Assembly: GCA_947593735.1 (NCBI GenBank)
Contig: CANQDT010000012.1
Location: 1 to 62,677, forward strand
Direction of reading: 5' to 3'
Origin: an uncultured Lachnospiraceae bacterium
Lineage (GTDB): Bacteria > Bacillota > Clostridia > Lachnospirales > Lachnospiraceae
DNA length: 62,677 bases
The translations under genes and the position numbers were made by a program. Below are positions 52,793-62,392 of this stretch, in pieces. Numbering within the stretch: position 1 is the first letter of the stretch; every line of letters starts with the position of its first letter. The notes under the pieces were generated by a model that was not told the origin of the DNA, searched no databases, and worked only from the letters and a program-made list of their open reading frames with translations.

Positions 52793-54538
52793 TTATCCGT
52801 TAATGGAACGTTTTACATAGGTCGTATGCAATAACTCATGCGCTCTATGGCTTCCCGGTTTTTCCAGGTAAGTCGCGTACAATTCTTTGATCGCGGGATT
52901 CTCATGAGATTTGCGGAACGGCGCATTTTCATCATATTGATACAGCACTTTTCCGCGAAGCGCGCGCAGATCCGTAAAGTTGCGGACTTTCGCATGCTGC
53001 TGCGGCTGACCGCCTCCATTGACGCAGCCGCCGGGGCACCCCATGATCTCGATGAAGTGGTATTCCACCTCGCCGGATTTCACTTTCTCCAGCAGCTTCC
53101 TCGCGTTGGCAAGTCCGGATGCAACGGCAACCTTCACCGTCATTCCGTTGATCTCATAGGACGCTTCCTTGATCCCTTCCACGCCCCGTACATCGACAAA
53201 GTCAAGGCTCTTCAGTTCCTCTCCGGTCAGCGTCTCAACCGCCGTGCGGAGCGCGGCTTCCATAACGCCGCCGGTCGCCCCGAAGATCACGCCCGCGCCG
53301 GTCGACAATCCGAGCGGTTCATCAAACTTCCCGTCCGGAAGCTCTGTGAACCGGATGCCTGCCGTGCGGATCATCCGCGCCAGCTCGCGCGTCGTAATGG
53401 AGATATCGACGTCCGGATAACCCGCGCCGTCCTCGTCGTCCCTGCCGATCTCGAATTTCTTCGCCGTACATGGCATAACGCTGACGCTGACGATATTTTT
53501 CGGATCGATCCCCATCTTCTCCGCGTAATAGCTCTTTGCGATCGCGCCGAACATCTGCTGCGGGGATTTGCAGGAAGACAGATTCTCCGTCATATCCGGG
53601 AAATAATGCTCGCAATATTTGACCCATCCGGGTGAACAGGAGGTGATCATCGGCAATACGCCGCCGTTCTGGATCCGCTCAACAAATTCGTTCGCTTCCT
53701 CCATGATCGTAAGGTCCGCGCCGAAATCGGTATCAAATACTTTATCAAATCCAAGCATCCGGAGCGCGGAAGCCATTTTGCCTTCTACGCCGGTACCGAT
53801 CGGCAAGCCAAATTCCTCGCCGAGCGCCGCCCGTACCGCCGGTGCGGTCTGGACGATCACATGTTTGTCCGGATCCGCGATCGCCGCGAAAACATCTCCG
53901 GTATTGTCCTTCTCATAAATCGCGCCTACCGGGCAGACCGCGATGCACTGTCCGCAGGAAACGCAGCTTGTTTCCCCAAGCCCCATCTCAAACGAGGAAC
54001 CGATATTCGTCTTAAATCCGCGCTCGTTCGCGCCGATCACGCCGATGCCCTGTACCTTCTCGCAGGTCGCGACGCACCGCCGGCAGAGGATACATTTGCT
54101 GTTGTCGCGCACCATATGCGCCGCGGATGTATCCAGCTCGGACGGGGTTTTCTCCCCTTCGTACAGATTGGCGTCGTCAACGCCGTAATCCTTGCACAGC
54201 GCCTGAAGTTCGCAGTTTCCGCTGCGGACGCAGGACAGGCAGGAACAATTATGGTTGGAGAGAAGCAGCTGCAGCGTCTTTTTCCTGGAATTTCGTACTT
54301 TCGGAGTGTTCGTGAACACTTCCATCCCCTCGTTGATCGGATATACGCAGGACGCTACCAGGCTTCTTGCCCCTTTCACTTCAACAACACAGATCCGGCA
54401 TGCGCCGATCTCATTGACATCTTTTAAGAAACAAAGAGTCGGGATATCGATACCGGCAATTCTTGCCGCTTCTAAAATGGTGGAACCAGCCGGAGCGGAT
54501 ACGTCCACGCCATTAATTTTAATCGTAATATTCTCCAT
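52793..54538 (-). CDS. hydA: [FeFe] hydrogenase catalytic subunit HydA (NAD-linked, trimeric type)
   Basis: 581 residues. A 2Fe-2S plant-type domain (CFLKDVNEIGACRICVVEV) at 35-65, a His-ligated 4Fe-4S (HNCSCLSCVRSGNCELQ), two 4Fe-4S (CILCRRCVATC, CVSCGQCIAVCPVGA), then the H-cluster domain: L1 TSCSPGW, L2 MPCTAKKFE, L3 MGCPGGCVNGGGQP. With HydB and HydC it forms the NADH/ferredoxin-linked, probably electron-bifurcating hydrogenase. RBS AGGAGGAGAGTTAGA. Convergent with the sensor operon. Confidence 0.96.
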   Translation of the reverse strand: MENITIKINGVDVSAPAGSTILEAARIAGIDIPTLCFLKDVNEIGACRICVVEVKGARSLVASCVYPINEGMEVFTNTPKVRNSRKKTLQLLLSNHNCSCLSCVRSGNCELQALCKDYGVDDANLYEGEKTPSELDTSAAHMVRDNSKCILCRRCVATCEKVQGIGVIGANERGFKTNIGSSFEMGLGETSCVSCGQCIAVCPVGAIYEKDNTGDVFAAIADPDKHVIVQTAPAVRAALGEEFGLPIGTGVEGKMASALRMLGFDKVFDTDFGADLTIMEEANEFVERIQNGGVLPMITSCSPGWVKYCEHYFPDMTENLSSCKSPQQMFGAIAKSYYAEKMGIDPKNIVSVSVMPCTAKKFEIGRDDEDGAGYPDVDISITTRELARMIRTAGIRFTELPDGKFDEPLGLSTGAGVIFGATGGVMEAALRTAVETLTGEELKSLDFVDVRGVEGIKEASYEINGMTVKVAVASGLANARKLLEKVKSGEVEYHFIEIMGCPGGCVNGGGQPQQHAKVRNFTDLRALRGKVLYQYDENAPFRKSHENPAIKELYATYLEKPGSHRAHELLHTTYVKRSING

Positions 54539-54553
54539 TCTAACTCTCCTCCT

Positions 54554-56341
54554 TTATTTCCTGGAAATCGCGCCAAACCGGCATTTTTCCATGCAGGCGC
54601 CGCATTTTACGCATTTCGTCGTATCAATGACGTGCGGCTCCTTCAGGGTTCCGGTGATCGCGTTGTTTGGACAGACTCTGGAGCATAATGTACATCCGCG
54701 GCACTTCTCAGGATCAATGCTGTAAGACAGCAGCGCCTTGCAGACTCCCGCCGGACATTTCTTATCCAAAATATGCGCTTCGTATTCTTTCCGGAAGAAT
54801 TTCAGCGTGGATAATACCGGGTTCGGCGCTGTCTGCCCAAGTCCACATAAAGAATTTTCCTTTATATAATAGCAGAGCTCTTCCAGCTTATCCAGATCCT
54901 CCATCGTTGCCTGCCCATCCGTGATCTTGTTCAGGATCTCAAGCATCCGCTTGGTACCGATCCGGCACGGCGTACATTTCCCGCAGGATTCGTCTACCGT
55001 AAACTCAAGGAAGAATTTCGCGATGTCAACCATACAGTCGTCTTCGTCCATTACGATCAGTCCGCCGGATCCCATCATGGACCCGATGCTGATCAGGTTG
55101 TCATAATCGATCGGAATATCGAAATGCTCCGCGGGGATACATCCGCCGGACGGACCGCCTGTCTGTGCCGCCTTGAATTTCTTGCCGTTCGGAATACCGC
55201 CGCCGATTTCCTCAATAACTTCGCGCAGCGTCGTTCCCATCGGGATCTCCACCAAGCCGGTATTGTTGATCTTACCGCCGAGCGCGAAAACTTTTGTCCC
55301 TTTCGATTTTTCCGTTCCCATGGAAGCGAACCACTCCGCTCCGTTGAGAATGATCTGCGGAATATTCGCATAGGTCTCGACATTGTTCAGGATCGTCGGT
55401 TTCCCGAATAATCCCTTCTGTGCGGGGAACGGGGGCCGCGGCCGCGGTTCTCCGCGGTTTCCTTCGATGGACGTCATCAGCGCCGTCTCCTCGCCGCAGA
55501 CGAACGCGCCAGCGCCAAGGCGAAGGTCGATATCGAAATCAAATCCGCTCTCAAAAATATTTTTCCCTAACAGACCGTATTCCCTTGCCTGGGAGATCGC
55601 GATCTGAAGGCGCTGTACCGCAATCGGATATTCCGCGCGGACATAGATATATCCCTGGGATGCGCCGATCGCATATCCGGCGATCGCCATCGCTTCCAGA
55701 ACCGCGTGCGGATCGCCTTCCAGTACCGAACGGTCCATGAACGCGCCCGGATCTCCTTCATCCGCGTTGCAGCATACATATTTCTGATCCGCGTCGTTTC
55801 CTTTTGCCAGTTTCCATTTCAGACCGGTCGGGAATCCGCCGCCGCCGCGGCCGCGCAGACCGGAATCCAGAAGGGTCTGGATCACGTCGTCCGGGGTCAT
55901 CTCGGTCAGCACTTTCCCAAGGGCGGCATATCCGTTCGTACCGATATATTCTTCGATATTCTCCGGATTGATCACGCCGCAGTTGCGCAGGGCAACCCGG
56001 TGCTGTTTTTTATAAAAGTCCGTATCTCCCAGTGATTTTACGCCCGTTTCGGTTACTGTTTCATCATACAGCAGCCTCTTGACCGGACGGCCTTTCAGCA
56101 AATGCTCGGATACGATTTCCGGAATGTCCTCTACTTTTACCATGGAATAGAAGGTCGCTTCCGGATAAACGATCATGATCGGACCCAACGCGCACAGACC
56201 GAAACATCCGGTACGCACGACGCCGACTTCATTTTCCAGACCGTTCTTTTTTACTTCTTCTTCTAATTTTTTGATGATCTCTGCGCTGCCGGAGGAAGTA
56301 CATCCGGTACCACCGCAGACTAATACGTGTGATCGAAACAT
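54554..56341 (-). CDS. hydB: Hydrogenase subunit HydB (NuoF-like, NADH/FMN)
   Basis: 595 residues: N-terminal thioredoxin-like 2Fe-2S domain (CGGTGCTSSG, RTGCFGLC), then the NuoF core with GRGGGGFPTGLKW (FMN), NADEGDPGAFMDRSVLEGDP and RNRGEPRPRPPFPA-like NADH region, 4Fe-4S in ESCGKCTPCRIGTKRM, and an extra C-terminal two-cluster ferredoxin domain (CRGCTLCSRVCPNNA, CVKCGACMEKCRFGA). It oxidises or reduces NAD(H) for the hydrogenase. RBS GGAGGAAATGCG. Confidence 0.96.
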   Translation of the reverse strand: MFRSHVLVCGGTGCTSSGSAEIIKKLEEEVKKNGLENEVGVVRTGCFGLCALGPIMIVYPEATFYSMVKVEDIPEIVSEHLLKGRPVKRLLYDETVTETGVKSLGDTDFYKKQHRVALRNCGVINPENIEEYIGTNGYAALGKVLTEMTPDDVIQTLLDSGLRGRGGGGFPTGLKWKLAKGNDADQKYVCCNADEGDPGAFMDRSVLEGDPHAVLEAMAIAGYAIGASQGYIYVRAEYPIAVQRLQIAISQAREYGLLGKNIFESGFDFDIDLRLGAGAFVCGEETALMTSIEGNRGEPRPRPPFPAQKGLFGKPTILNNVETYANIPQIILNGAEWFASMGTEKSKGTKVFALGGKINNTGLVEIPMGTTLREVIEEIGGGIPNGKKFKAAQTGGPSGGCIPAEHFDIPIDYDNLISIGSMMGSGGLIVMDEDDCMVDIAKFFLEFTVDESCGKCTPCRIGTKRMLEILNKITDGQATMEDLDKLEELCYYIKENSLCGLGQTAPNPVLSTLKFFRKEYEAHILDKKCPAGVCKALLSYSIDPEKCRGCTLCSRVCPNNAITGTLKEPHVIDTTKCVKCGACMEKCRFGAISRK

Positions 56342-56355
56342 CGCATTTCCTCCTA

Positions 56356-56730
56356 TTATTTAATATCTTCCTGCGCCAGCGTATATTTCACGACAACCTT
56401 ACCGCCGATCAGGTGCTGTTCCACCACTTCCATTGCCTTATCGGGATTCATTTTCACATAGGTCACTTTCTCTTTGCCGGGCTCCATCACTTCAACAATC
56501 GGTTCATACTGGCACAAACCGATGCAGCCGGTCTGCGTGACCATAACATTGCTGAGATCTTTCTCCTGCACCGCGTTGGAAAGCGCCGTAAGTACCGGGC
56601 GCGCGCCCGACGCGATCCCGCACGTCGCCATGCCGACAACAACGCGGGTCTGATGCTCGTCTTCCGCGCGGATCCCGACCTGGTTTTTCATCTTATCCCG
56701 AATCGCTTTTAATTCTTCCAGAGATTTCAT
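56356..56730 (-). CDS. Thioredoxin-like 2Fe-2S ferredoxin
   Basis: 124 residues, NuoE-type thioredoxin fold with the four cluster Cys arranged as GMATCGIASG...(about 40 residues)...TQTGCIGLCQYEP. Only three such Cys are clear in these two stretches, plus a nearby partner, so cluster type is by family. Placed between the ATPase and hydB, a standard member of this operon type, probably an electron carrier for HydABC. Confidence 0.82.
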   Translation of the reverse strand: MKSLEELKAIRDKMKNQVGIRAEDEHQTRVVVGMATCGIASGARPVLTALSNAVQEKDLSNVMVTQTGCIGLCQYEPIVEVMEPGKEKVTYVKMNPDKAMEVVEQHLIGGKVVVKYTLAQEDIK

Positions 56731-56764
56731 TATGACTCCTCCATTCTTTCTTTTTTGTTATCAT

Positions 56765-57322
56765 TTACATTGTAAAGCCCATATTCACTCCGTCCTGATT
56801 CTCCTCCAGATATTCGCTGATATAAGCGGAGATTTCAGGAGAATCAAACGGAATATCGCCCAATATCTGCCGAAACTCTCTCGTGTCAAGGACAAATTCC
56901 CGATCATCGACCGCGTACCGGTAAACGAAATCAATCGTCGGATTATACTGGATCAGCGTATGGATCGTACTGTTGATATCGCCGAGGGGCATCCGGTCTA
57001 TATGGGACAGCCCGAACACGGCTGTGACCAACGTGCCTGCCTGCGGTTCCGACTGGATCGAAAATTCTCCGCCGGTTGCGAGCGCCGCCATCTTAAAAAA
57101 CGGAACGCCAAGACCAACCTTTCTCGTCGTCCTTGTCGTGAAAAACGGATCTTCGACCGACTGTACCTGTTCCTCCGTCATTCCGCATCCGTTGTCCCTG
57201 ATCGTGATCGTCAGCGTGTCCTTCCCGGTATCCGCCGCGACCGTAATCTCGATCAGAGTAGCTTCCGCCCTCACAGAATTTTGCGCGACGTCCAGGACAT
57301 TGAGAGATAATTCTGTCATCAT
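56765..57322 (-). CDS. HATPase-domain protein of the hydrogenase operon
   Basis: 185 residues. GHKL ATPase: N box LDVAQNSVRAEAT, G1 TIRDNGCGMTEEQV, G2 region GLGVPFFKMAALATGGEF. Resembles the C-terminal ATP-binding half of a histidine kinase, without a His-phosphotransfer helix. Lies 4 bp after hydC. With the ATPase at 49749 it gives each of the two convergent hydrogenase operons one ATPase. Confidence 0.85.
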   Translation of the reverse strand: MMTELSLNVLDVAQNSVRAEATLIEITVAADTGKDTLTITIRDNGCGMTEEQVQSVEDPFFTTRTTRKVGLGVPFFKMAALATGGEFSIQSEPQAGTLVTAVFGLSHIDRMPLGDINSTIHTLIQYNPTIDFVYRYAVDDREFVLDTREFRQILGDIPFDSPEISAYISEYLEENQDGVNMGFTM

Positions 57323-57326
57323 CGCG

Positions 57327-57821
57327 TCAATACTTCTCCAGAATGCCTTTTACGTCATCAACCGTAAGTCTTCCAAATACTTCGTCGTTGATCATCAGAA
57401 CCGGCGCAAGCCCGCATGCCCCTACGCACCGGCAGGAATCCAGCGAAAACTTCCCGTCTGGCGTGCACTCGCCGTCCTCAATGCCAAGAATCTCCGATAT
57501 TTTGCTGTAGATATTTCCGGAACCCTTAACATAGCACGCGGTCCCAAGGCAGACGGATATCTGATACTGTCCTTTCGGCTGCAATGCAAACTGAGAATAG
57601 AATGTCGCGACGCCATAGATTTTTTCCAGCGGAATACCGGTTTCATCCGAAATGATCGTCTGGACTTCAATCGGCAGATATCCATAGATGTCCTGAGCCT
57701 TTTGCATAATTGGCATCAAAGCGCCCTGCTGATCTTTCAAACTGTGAATTACTTCCAGCAGCTGCTTTTCCTGTTCCTTCGTTCCAGCAAACGGAACTCC
57801 ATGATTCTTAGAACCCATCAT
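57327..57821 (-). CDS. hydC: Hydrogenase subunit HydC (NuoE-like)
   Basis: 164 residues: N-terminal helical bundle (LLEVIHSLKDQQGALMPIMQ), then a thioredoxin-like 2Fe-2S domain with Cys in VCLGTACYVKGSGN and DSCRCVGACGLAPV. It carries electrons between HydB and HydA. RBS AAGGAGGATT. First gene of the minus-strand hydrogenase operon. Confidence 0.95.
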   Translation of the reverse strand: MMGSKNHGVPFAGTKEQEKQLLEVIHSLKDQQGALMPIMQKAQDIYGYLPIEVQTIISDETGIPLEKIYGVATFYSQFALQPKGQYQISVCLGTACYVKGSGNIYSKISEILGIEDGECTPDGKFSLDSCRCVGACGLAPVLMINDEVFGRLTVDDVKGILEKY

Positions 57822-57852
57822 AATCCTCCTTATATTGTTAAAAATATGTCGA

Positions 57853-57866
57853 TGTGCGAGCGCACA
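57853..57866. promoter_or_regulatory. Palindrome upstream of hydC
   Basis: TGTGCG-AG-CGCACA, 6-bp arms, 32 bp upstream of the hydC ATG; TTAACAA follows it on the minus strand. A GC-rich palindrome in a very AT-rich 100-bp leader could be an operator or part of a small hairpin. No confident -35/-10 could be assigned. Confidence 0.4.
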
Positions 57867-57921
57867 ACTACATCAGTTTATATAATATCATAAAAATCCT
57901 ATAATATCTATCTTTTTTTCA

Positions 57922-59934
57922 TCATAAGATGAAATTCTGATTGATTTTGCGAAATACCGCGTCAAGATCGCAATTTTCCCGGATCATCCGGTTCAGGCAA
58001 TCGTTCGCCGCCTGGAGAAGATCCGCATGGGAATAGATATCCGCCAACCGGAACGTCATATCCCCGCTCTGGCGCACACCGAAAAAGTCGCCCGGCCCGC
58101 GCAGCCTCAGATCTTCGTTTGCGATAAAGAACCCGTCGTTGGAACGGTTGAGCACCTCCAGCCGTTCCCGTGCTTCCCTGCTCTTTGTCCCCTGAATCAT
58201 GATACAATAGGACTGATGGCTGCCTCTGCCAACCCGTCCCCTGAGCTGGTGCAGCTGGGAAAGGCCGAACCGTTCCGCGTTTTCGGTCAGCATGACCGCC
58301 GCGTTCGGGACGTCGATCCCTACCTCGATGACAGTCGTCGACACAAGCACGTCGATCTTTCCATTGGAAAAATCTTCCAATATTTTTGTTTTTTCTTCCG
58401 CCTTCATCTGACCGTGCAGGGCGGATATCTTCAGATCCGGCAGGCTTTCCTGCATCTGCCTGGCATAATCGGTCACATTTTCCGCTTCGATCGCCTCGCT
58501 TTCCTCAACCATCGGACAGATGACGTATGCCTGCCTTCCCTCTCTCACCTTGCCGGCGATAAAGCGGAACGCGGTGTCCCGGTACTCGGGACCGACGACG
58601 CAGTTCTTAATCGGGATCCGGTTGGACGGCATCTCATCCATCACGGAGATATCGAGATCCCCATACAGGATCAGCGCGAGCGTGCGCGGGATCGGCGTCG
58701 CGCTCATCACAAGGACATGCGGCAGGATGCCTTTCTTTTCCAGCGTTTCCCTCTGTTTTACGCCGAACCGGTGCTGTTCGTCCGTGACGACGAGCGCGAG
58801 GTTCTGATAAACAACCTTCTCCTGGATCAGCGCATGCGTCCCGACGACTACATCGACTTCATGCCGGTAAATACGGTCATACATCAGCCGTTTTTCTTTT
58901 GCCGAAAGGGAGCCGGTCAGCAGCCCGACCCGCACCCCATACGCGCCAAGCGTCTCACAGAGTGACCGGTAATGCTGCTGCGCGAGCACTTCCGTCGGCG
59001 CCATGAACGCGCCCTGATAACCCGCGCAAGCCGTCATGAGAAGCGCGAGCTCCGCCACGATCGTTTTTCCGGATCCGACGTCTCCCTGGATCAGCCGGTT
59101 CATCACATATGGCGCGCGCAGGTCATTCCGGATATCGTCAAACGCCCGCTGCTGCGCGCCTGTCAGCCGATAGGGAAGCGACCGGATCAGCTGGTCGCAC
59201 TCCGGGCATGGAGGAATCTCGTACCGGTTCGGATTTCCTCCTTTTGTCTCTTTCATACGATACATATTCAAAAGAAATTCAAAAAATTCGTCAAAAACAA
59301 GGCGCTGCCGCGCGCGCAGAAGGCTGTCCCGGTCGATCGGGAAATGCGCCTGTCCCATCGCTTCCGGAAGGCGCATCAGCCCGTACTGCCGCCTGATCTC
59401 GTCTGGCAGATAATCCGCACGGCTCCCGATATAGTCCCGGATCTGCTCCACGGCCTTCTGTACCGTCTTGTTGCTCAACCCTTTGGTCAATGAATAAACA
59501 GGCTGCATCGCGCGCATCTTCGCGCGGTATGCAGCCTGTGTGTGATATTCCGGTTGTTCTAATGCGATTCGGTTGTTTCGGTATACTGGAATCCCTGTAA
59601 ATACATAGGTCTGCCCCGCGCGGAGCTGATTTTTCAAATATGGCATATGGAACCACATCACATCAATCCTGCCGGACGCATCGCCGACACGCCCGATCGT
59701 CAGGGGCACGGTTCGCCCTTTTCTCACCGTCAGCGGCGCAAGGATCGTTCCGACCACCGAGACGCGTGTTCCGATTGATATATCCGCGACAGGGAGCGGC
59801 TCGTCGTAAGTGAGATAGCTTCTCGGATAAAATGCCGCGAGGTCGTCGATCGTCTCAACATTCATTTTTGATAAAAGCTCTGCCGTTTTCGCGCCGATCC
59901 CTTTCAGCGTCTGAATCGAATCCTGCCCGTTCAT
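57922..59934 (-). CDS. recG: ATP-dependent DNA helicase RecG
   Basis: 670 residues: N-terminal wedge/OB domain (LKGIGAKTAELLSKMNV, VVGTILAPLTVRKGR), helicase motifs I QGDVGSGKTIVAELAL, DExH region as DEQHRFGV, III MSATPIPRTLAL, and VI QLRGRVGRGSHQSYC, ending with the typical RGPGDFFGVRQSG. It remodels stalled forks. RBS GGAACAGGG, 8 bp after the DAK2 gene. Confidence 0.96.
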   Translation of the reverse strand: MNGQDSIQTLKGIGAKTAELLSKMNVETIDDLAAFYPRSYLTYDEPLPVADISIGTRVSVVGTILAPLTVRKGRTVPLTIGRVGDASGRIDVMWFHMPYLKNQLRAGQTYVFTGIPVYRNNRIALEQPEYHTQAAYRAKMRAMQPVYSLTKGLSNKTVQKAVEQIRDYIGSRADYLPDEIRRQYGLMRLPEAMGQAHFPIDRDSLLRARQRLVFDEFFEFLLNMYRMKETKGGNPNRYEIPPCPECDQLIRSLPYRLTGAQQRAFDDIRNDLRAPYVMNRLIQGDVGSGKTIVAELALLMTACAGYQGAFMAPTEVLAQQHYRSLCETLGAYGVRVGLLTGSLSAKEKRLMYDRIYRHEVDVVVGTHALIQEKVVYQNLALVVTDEQHRFGVKQRETLEKKGILPHVLVMSATPIPRTLALILYGDLDISVMDEMPSNRIPIKNCVVGPEYRDTAFRFIAGKVREGRQAYVICPMVEESEAIEAENVTDYARQMQESLPDLKISALHGQMKAEEKTKILEDFSNGKIDVLVSTTVIEVGIDVPNAAVMLTENAERFGLSQLHQLRGRVGRGSHQSYCIMIQGTKSREARERLEVLNRSNDGFFIANEDLRLRGPGDFFGVRQSGDMTFRLADIYSHADLLQAANDCLNRMIRENCDLDAVFRKINQNFIL

Positions 59935-59942
59935 CCCTGTTC

Positions 59943-61607
59943 CTATTCTACCGATACAATATAATAATAAATTGGCTGGCCTCCATTGGAAAGTTCAACA
60001 TCACAGTCAAAATACTTCTCCTGCACCCTGCTCTCCAGCGCAAGCGCGTCCTCCTCCGCGACGTCGCCGCCATAATACAGCGAGATCAGCTCGGAATCGT
60101 CGTCAACCAGCGCGTCCAGCAGCGCCATGACTGTCCCGGGAACGGAATCGGATACCGCCTCGATCCCATGGTCCGCAATCCCCATGATATCCCCTTCGTG
60201 GATCTGCCTGCCGTCGATCGTCGTATTCCGGACCGCATACGTCACCTGCCCGGTTTTGACATTCCGGATCTCCTCGTTCATGACCGCCTCATTTTCCTCC
60301 GGCGAAGAATCCGGATCGAACGAAATCACCGCCGTTATCCCCTGCGGAACGGTCGTCGTCGGGATCACAATGATACGTTTGTCTTCCGTCAGGTCCCGCG
60401 CCTGTTCGGAAGCCAGAATAATATTTTTGTTATTCGGAAATACATAGATCGTCTCCGCATTGACCTGTTCGATCGCGGATAAGATATCGTCCGTGCTCGG
60501 ATTCATCGTCTGCCCGCCCTCGATCACATGATCGACGCCGAGCTCCCGGAAAATCGCGTTCATCCCGTCTCCGACCGAGACAGCCAGGAACCCGTACGCT
60601 TTCGGCGGCTCCTGCGCCTCCTGTTCCTCTCTGAGCGCCTGCGCTTTTTCCGCTTCGCTGATCAGCTTTTCCTGATGCTCCAGCCTCATATTATCGACCT
60701 TCATATTGGAAAGTGAACCATAGGTCAGCGCTTTCTCAAACGCCTGCCCCGGATGGTTGGTATGCACATGCACTTTTACGATCTCATCATCCGCGACGAC
60801 AACGATCGAATCGCCGATCGAATTTAAAAACGCCTTAAATTCTTTCTCGGTCTTTGCCTCGAACGGCTGTTCAAGCATGATGATAAATTCGGTGCAATAT
60901 CCGAATTTGATATCGGCAGTCGACGCGTCCGCCGTCGATACCGCCGTGTTCACTCTCACATCCGAAACGATCTCCACGTCCTCGTCCTGTTTTCCGAGGA
61001 ACGAATTGTAGGCTCCCTGGAGCACCTCCATGAGCCCCTGTCCGCCGGAATCAACAACGCCCGCTTCTTTCAGGACCGGAAGGAGCTCCGGCGTCCGCTG
61101 CAGGACTTCGTTCCCGCAGGCAAGCACTTCCGCCAGGAACTGCCCGAGATCGCCCGGGGTTTTCACAAGCTCGTTCGCTTTCTCCGCCATTCCTTTCGCG
61201 ACGGTCAGGATCGTTCCCTCCTTGGGCTTCATGACCGCCTTGTACGCGGTATCGACCGCGCGGCTGAATCCTGCCGCGATCTCTTTGACCGTCAGCTCGT
61301 CATAATCGCGTATCTCCCGCGTGAAACCGCGGAACAGCTGGGACAGGATCACGCCGGAATTTCCGCGCGCGCCCCGGAGCGAACCGCTCGATATCGCTCT
61401 TGCAAGTTCTTCCATGGATGGATCCGCAAGACCGCTTACCTCTTTCGCCGCCGCCATGATCGTCAGGGACATATTGGTCCCGGTATCCCCATCCGGAACC
61501 GGAAATACATTTAACTCGTTGATATATTCTTTCCTTGCCTCGATGCGCTTGGCTCCAGCCAGGAACATCTTCTGCAGCAATTTCGCATTTATGGTTTGCG
61601 TACTCAA
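59943..61607 (-). CDS. DAK2-domain kinase (FakA/YloV-like)
   Basis: 554 residues with a TTG start (RBS AGGAGGATAGG). N-terminal DAK2 ATP-binding domain: FPVPDGDTGTNMSLTI and GSLRGARGNSGVILSQLFRG, then GGQGLMEVL. Middle FakA domain, and C-terminal DegV-like region with PNNKNIILASEQARDL. The FakA family phosphorylates fatty acids held by FakB for phospholipid synthesis; no fakB is visible here. The neighbouring Asp23 gene is the usual partner. Confidence 0.9.
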   Translation of the reverse strand: MSTQTINAKLLQKMFLAGAKRIEARKEYINELNVFPVPDGDTGTNMSLTIMAAAKEVSGLADPSMEELARAISSGSLRGARGNSGVILSQLFRGFTREIRDYDELTVKEIAAGFSRAVDTAYKAVMKPKEGTILTVAKGMAEKANELVKTPGDLGQFLAEVLACGNEVLQRTPELLPVLKEAGVVDSGGQGLMEVLQGAYNSFLGKQDEDVEIVSDVRVNTAVSTADASTADIKFGYCTEFIIMLEQPFEAKTEKEFKAFLNSIGDSIVVVADDEIVKVHVHTNHPGQAFEKALTYGSLSNMKVDNMRLEHQEKLISEAEKAQALREEQEAQEPPKAYGFLAVSVGDGMNAIFRELGVDHVIEGGQTMNPSTDDILSAIEQVNAETIYVFPNNKNIILASEQARDLTEDKRIIVIPTTTVPQGITAVISFDPDSSPEENEAVMNEEIRNVKTGQVTYAVRNTTIDGRQIHEGDIMGIADHGIEAVSDSVPGTVMALLDALVDDDSELISLYYGGDVAEEDALALESRVQEKYFDCDVELSNGGQPIYYYIVSVE

Positions 61608-61626
61608 CTTCCTATCCTCCTAGATA

Positions 61627-61986
61627 TTAGTTATCGATCACGCGGACGCCTTCCACATAAACGTTCACATTCTGGACGTCCAATCCGGAAAATCCCTCGA
61701 TCCTGTATTTCACATTTTCAATCAGGTTTGTTGTAACCGCTGTAATATTGCAGCCATACGCCACAATGATATGAAACTCAAGATTGATCTTATTGTTCTC
61801 TATCCTGACCTTGATCCCCTTTGTCATGTTATTGCCGGTCAGCAGCCGCACGATCCCGTCTTTCATGCTCACAGCCGCCATACCCACGATACCAAAACAT
61901 TCCATTGCGGTTTTCCCCGCATATCTGGCAATAACATCGTTTTCGATGATAATGTCTCCGAGCTGGGTTGTCATATGACCCTTCAT
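61627..61986 (-). CDS. Asp23/Gls24 family envelope stress protein
   Basis: 119 residues, single DUF322/Asp23 domain: GDIIIENDVIARYAGKTAMECFGIVGMA and CNITAVTTNLIENVKYRIE (in pieces). Small alkaline-shock-type protein, often encoded next to fakA in Firmicutes. RBS AAGGAGGTATGGATTT. Confidence 0.92.
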   Translation of the reverse strand: MKGHMTTQLGDIIIENDVIARYAGKTAMECFGIVGMAAVSMKDGIVRLLTGNNMTKGIKVRIENNKINLEFHIIVAYGCNITAVTTNLIENVKYRIEGFSGLDVQNVNVYVEGVRVIDN

Positions 61987-62062
61987 AAATCCATACCTCC
62001 TTCGATCGAACTTACCCTGATATTATACGTATTATATCAAATGCCCTGCTCTTTCGCAATAG

Positions 62063-62087
62063 AAAAAGAGGTCGCTGTGCAACCTCT
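62063..62087 (-). terminator. Terminator of rpmB
   Basis: On the minus strand, AGAGGT pairs with ACCTCT followed by TTTT, 19 bp after the rpmB stop. Confidence 0.7.
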
Positions 62088-62105
62088 CTCTGTCAGGACA
62101 TTCCA

Positions 62106-62291
62106 TTATGCGCGTTCTACTTTTCCGGATTTTAAACAGGATGTACATACATACATTTTCTTCGGAGCGCCGTTCACCAGCGCTTTCACCGATTTTACGT
62201 TGGATTTCCACATTCTGTTTGTTTTTCTATTTGAGTGGCTTACGTTATGTCCGAAATGAGCGCCTTTTCCACAGATTGCACATTTTGCCAT
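62106..62291 (-). CDS. rpmB: 50S ribosomal protein L28
   Basis: 61 residues, full length: MAKCAICGKGAHFGHNVSHS, NRMWKSNVKSV and VCTSCLKSGKV. Zinc-type L28 with two Cys-x2-Cys pairs. RBS GGAGGTGCAGCA. Monocistronic, with its own terminator. Confidence 0.97.
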   Translation of the reverse strand: MAKCAICGKGAHFGHNVSHSNRKTNRMWKSNVKSVKALVNGAPKKMYVCTSCLKSGKVERA

Positions 62292-62392
62292 TGCTGCACC
62301 TCCTTACCCATATTTCATCCATCAGATTAACAACTCCTACATTTTAGCAGATAAATAGAAAGAATGCAAGAAAAATTTTATCGAACGATTTC

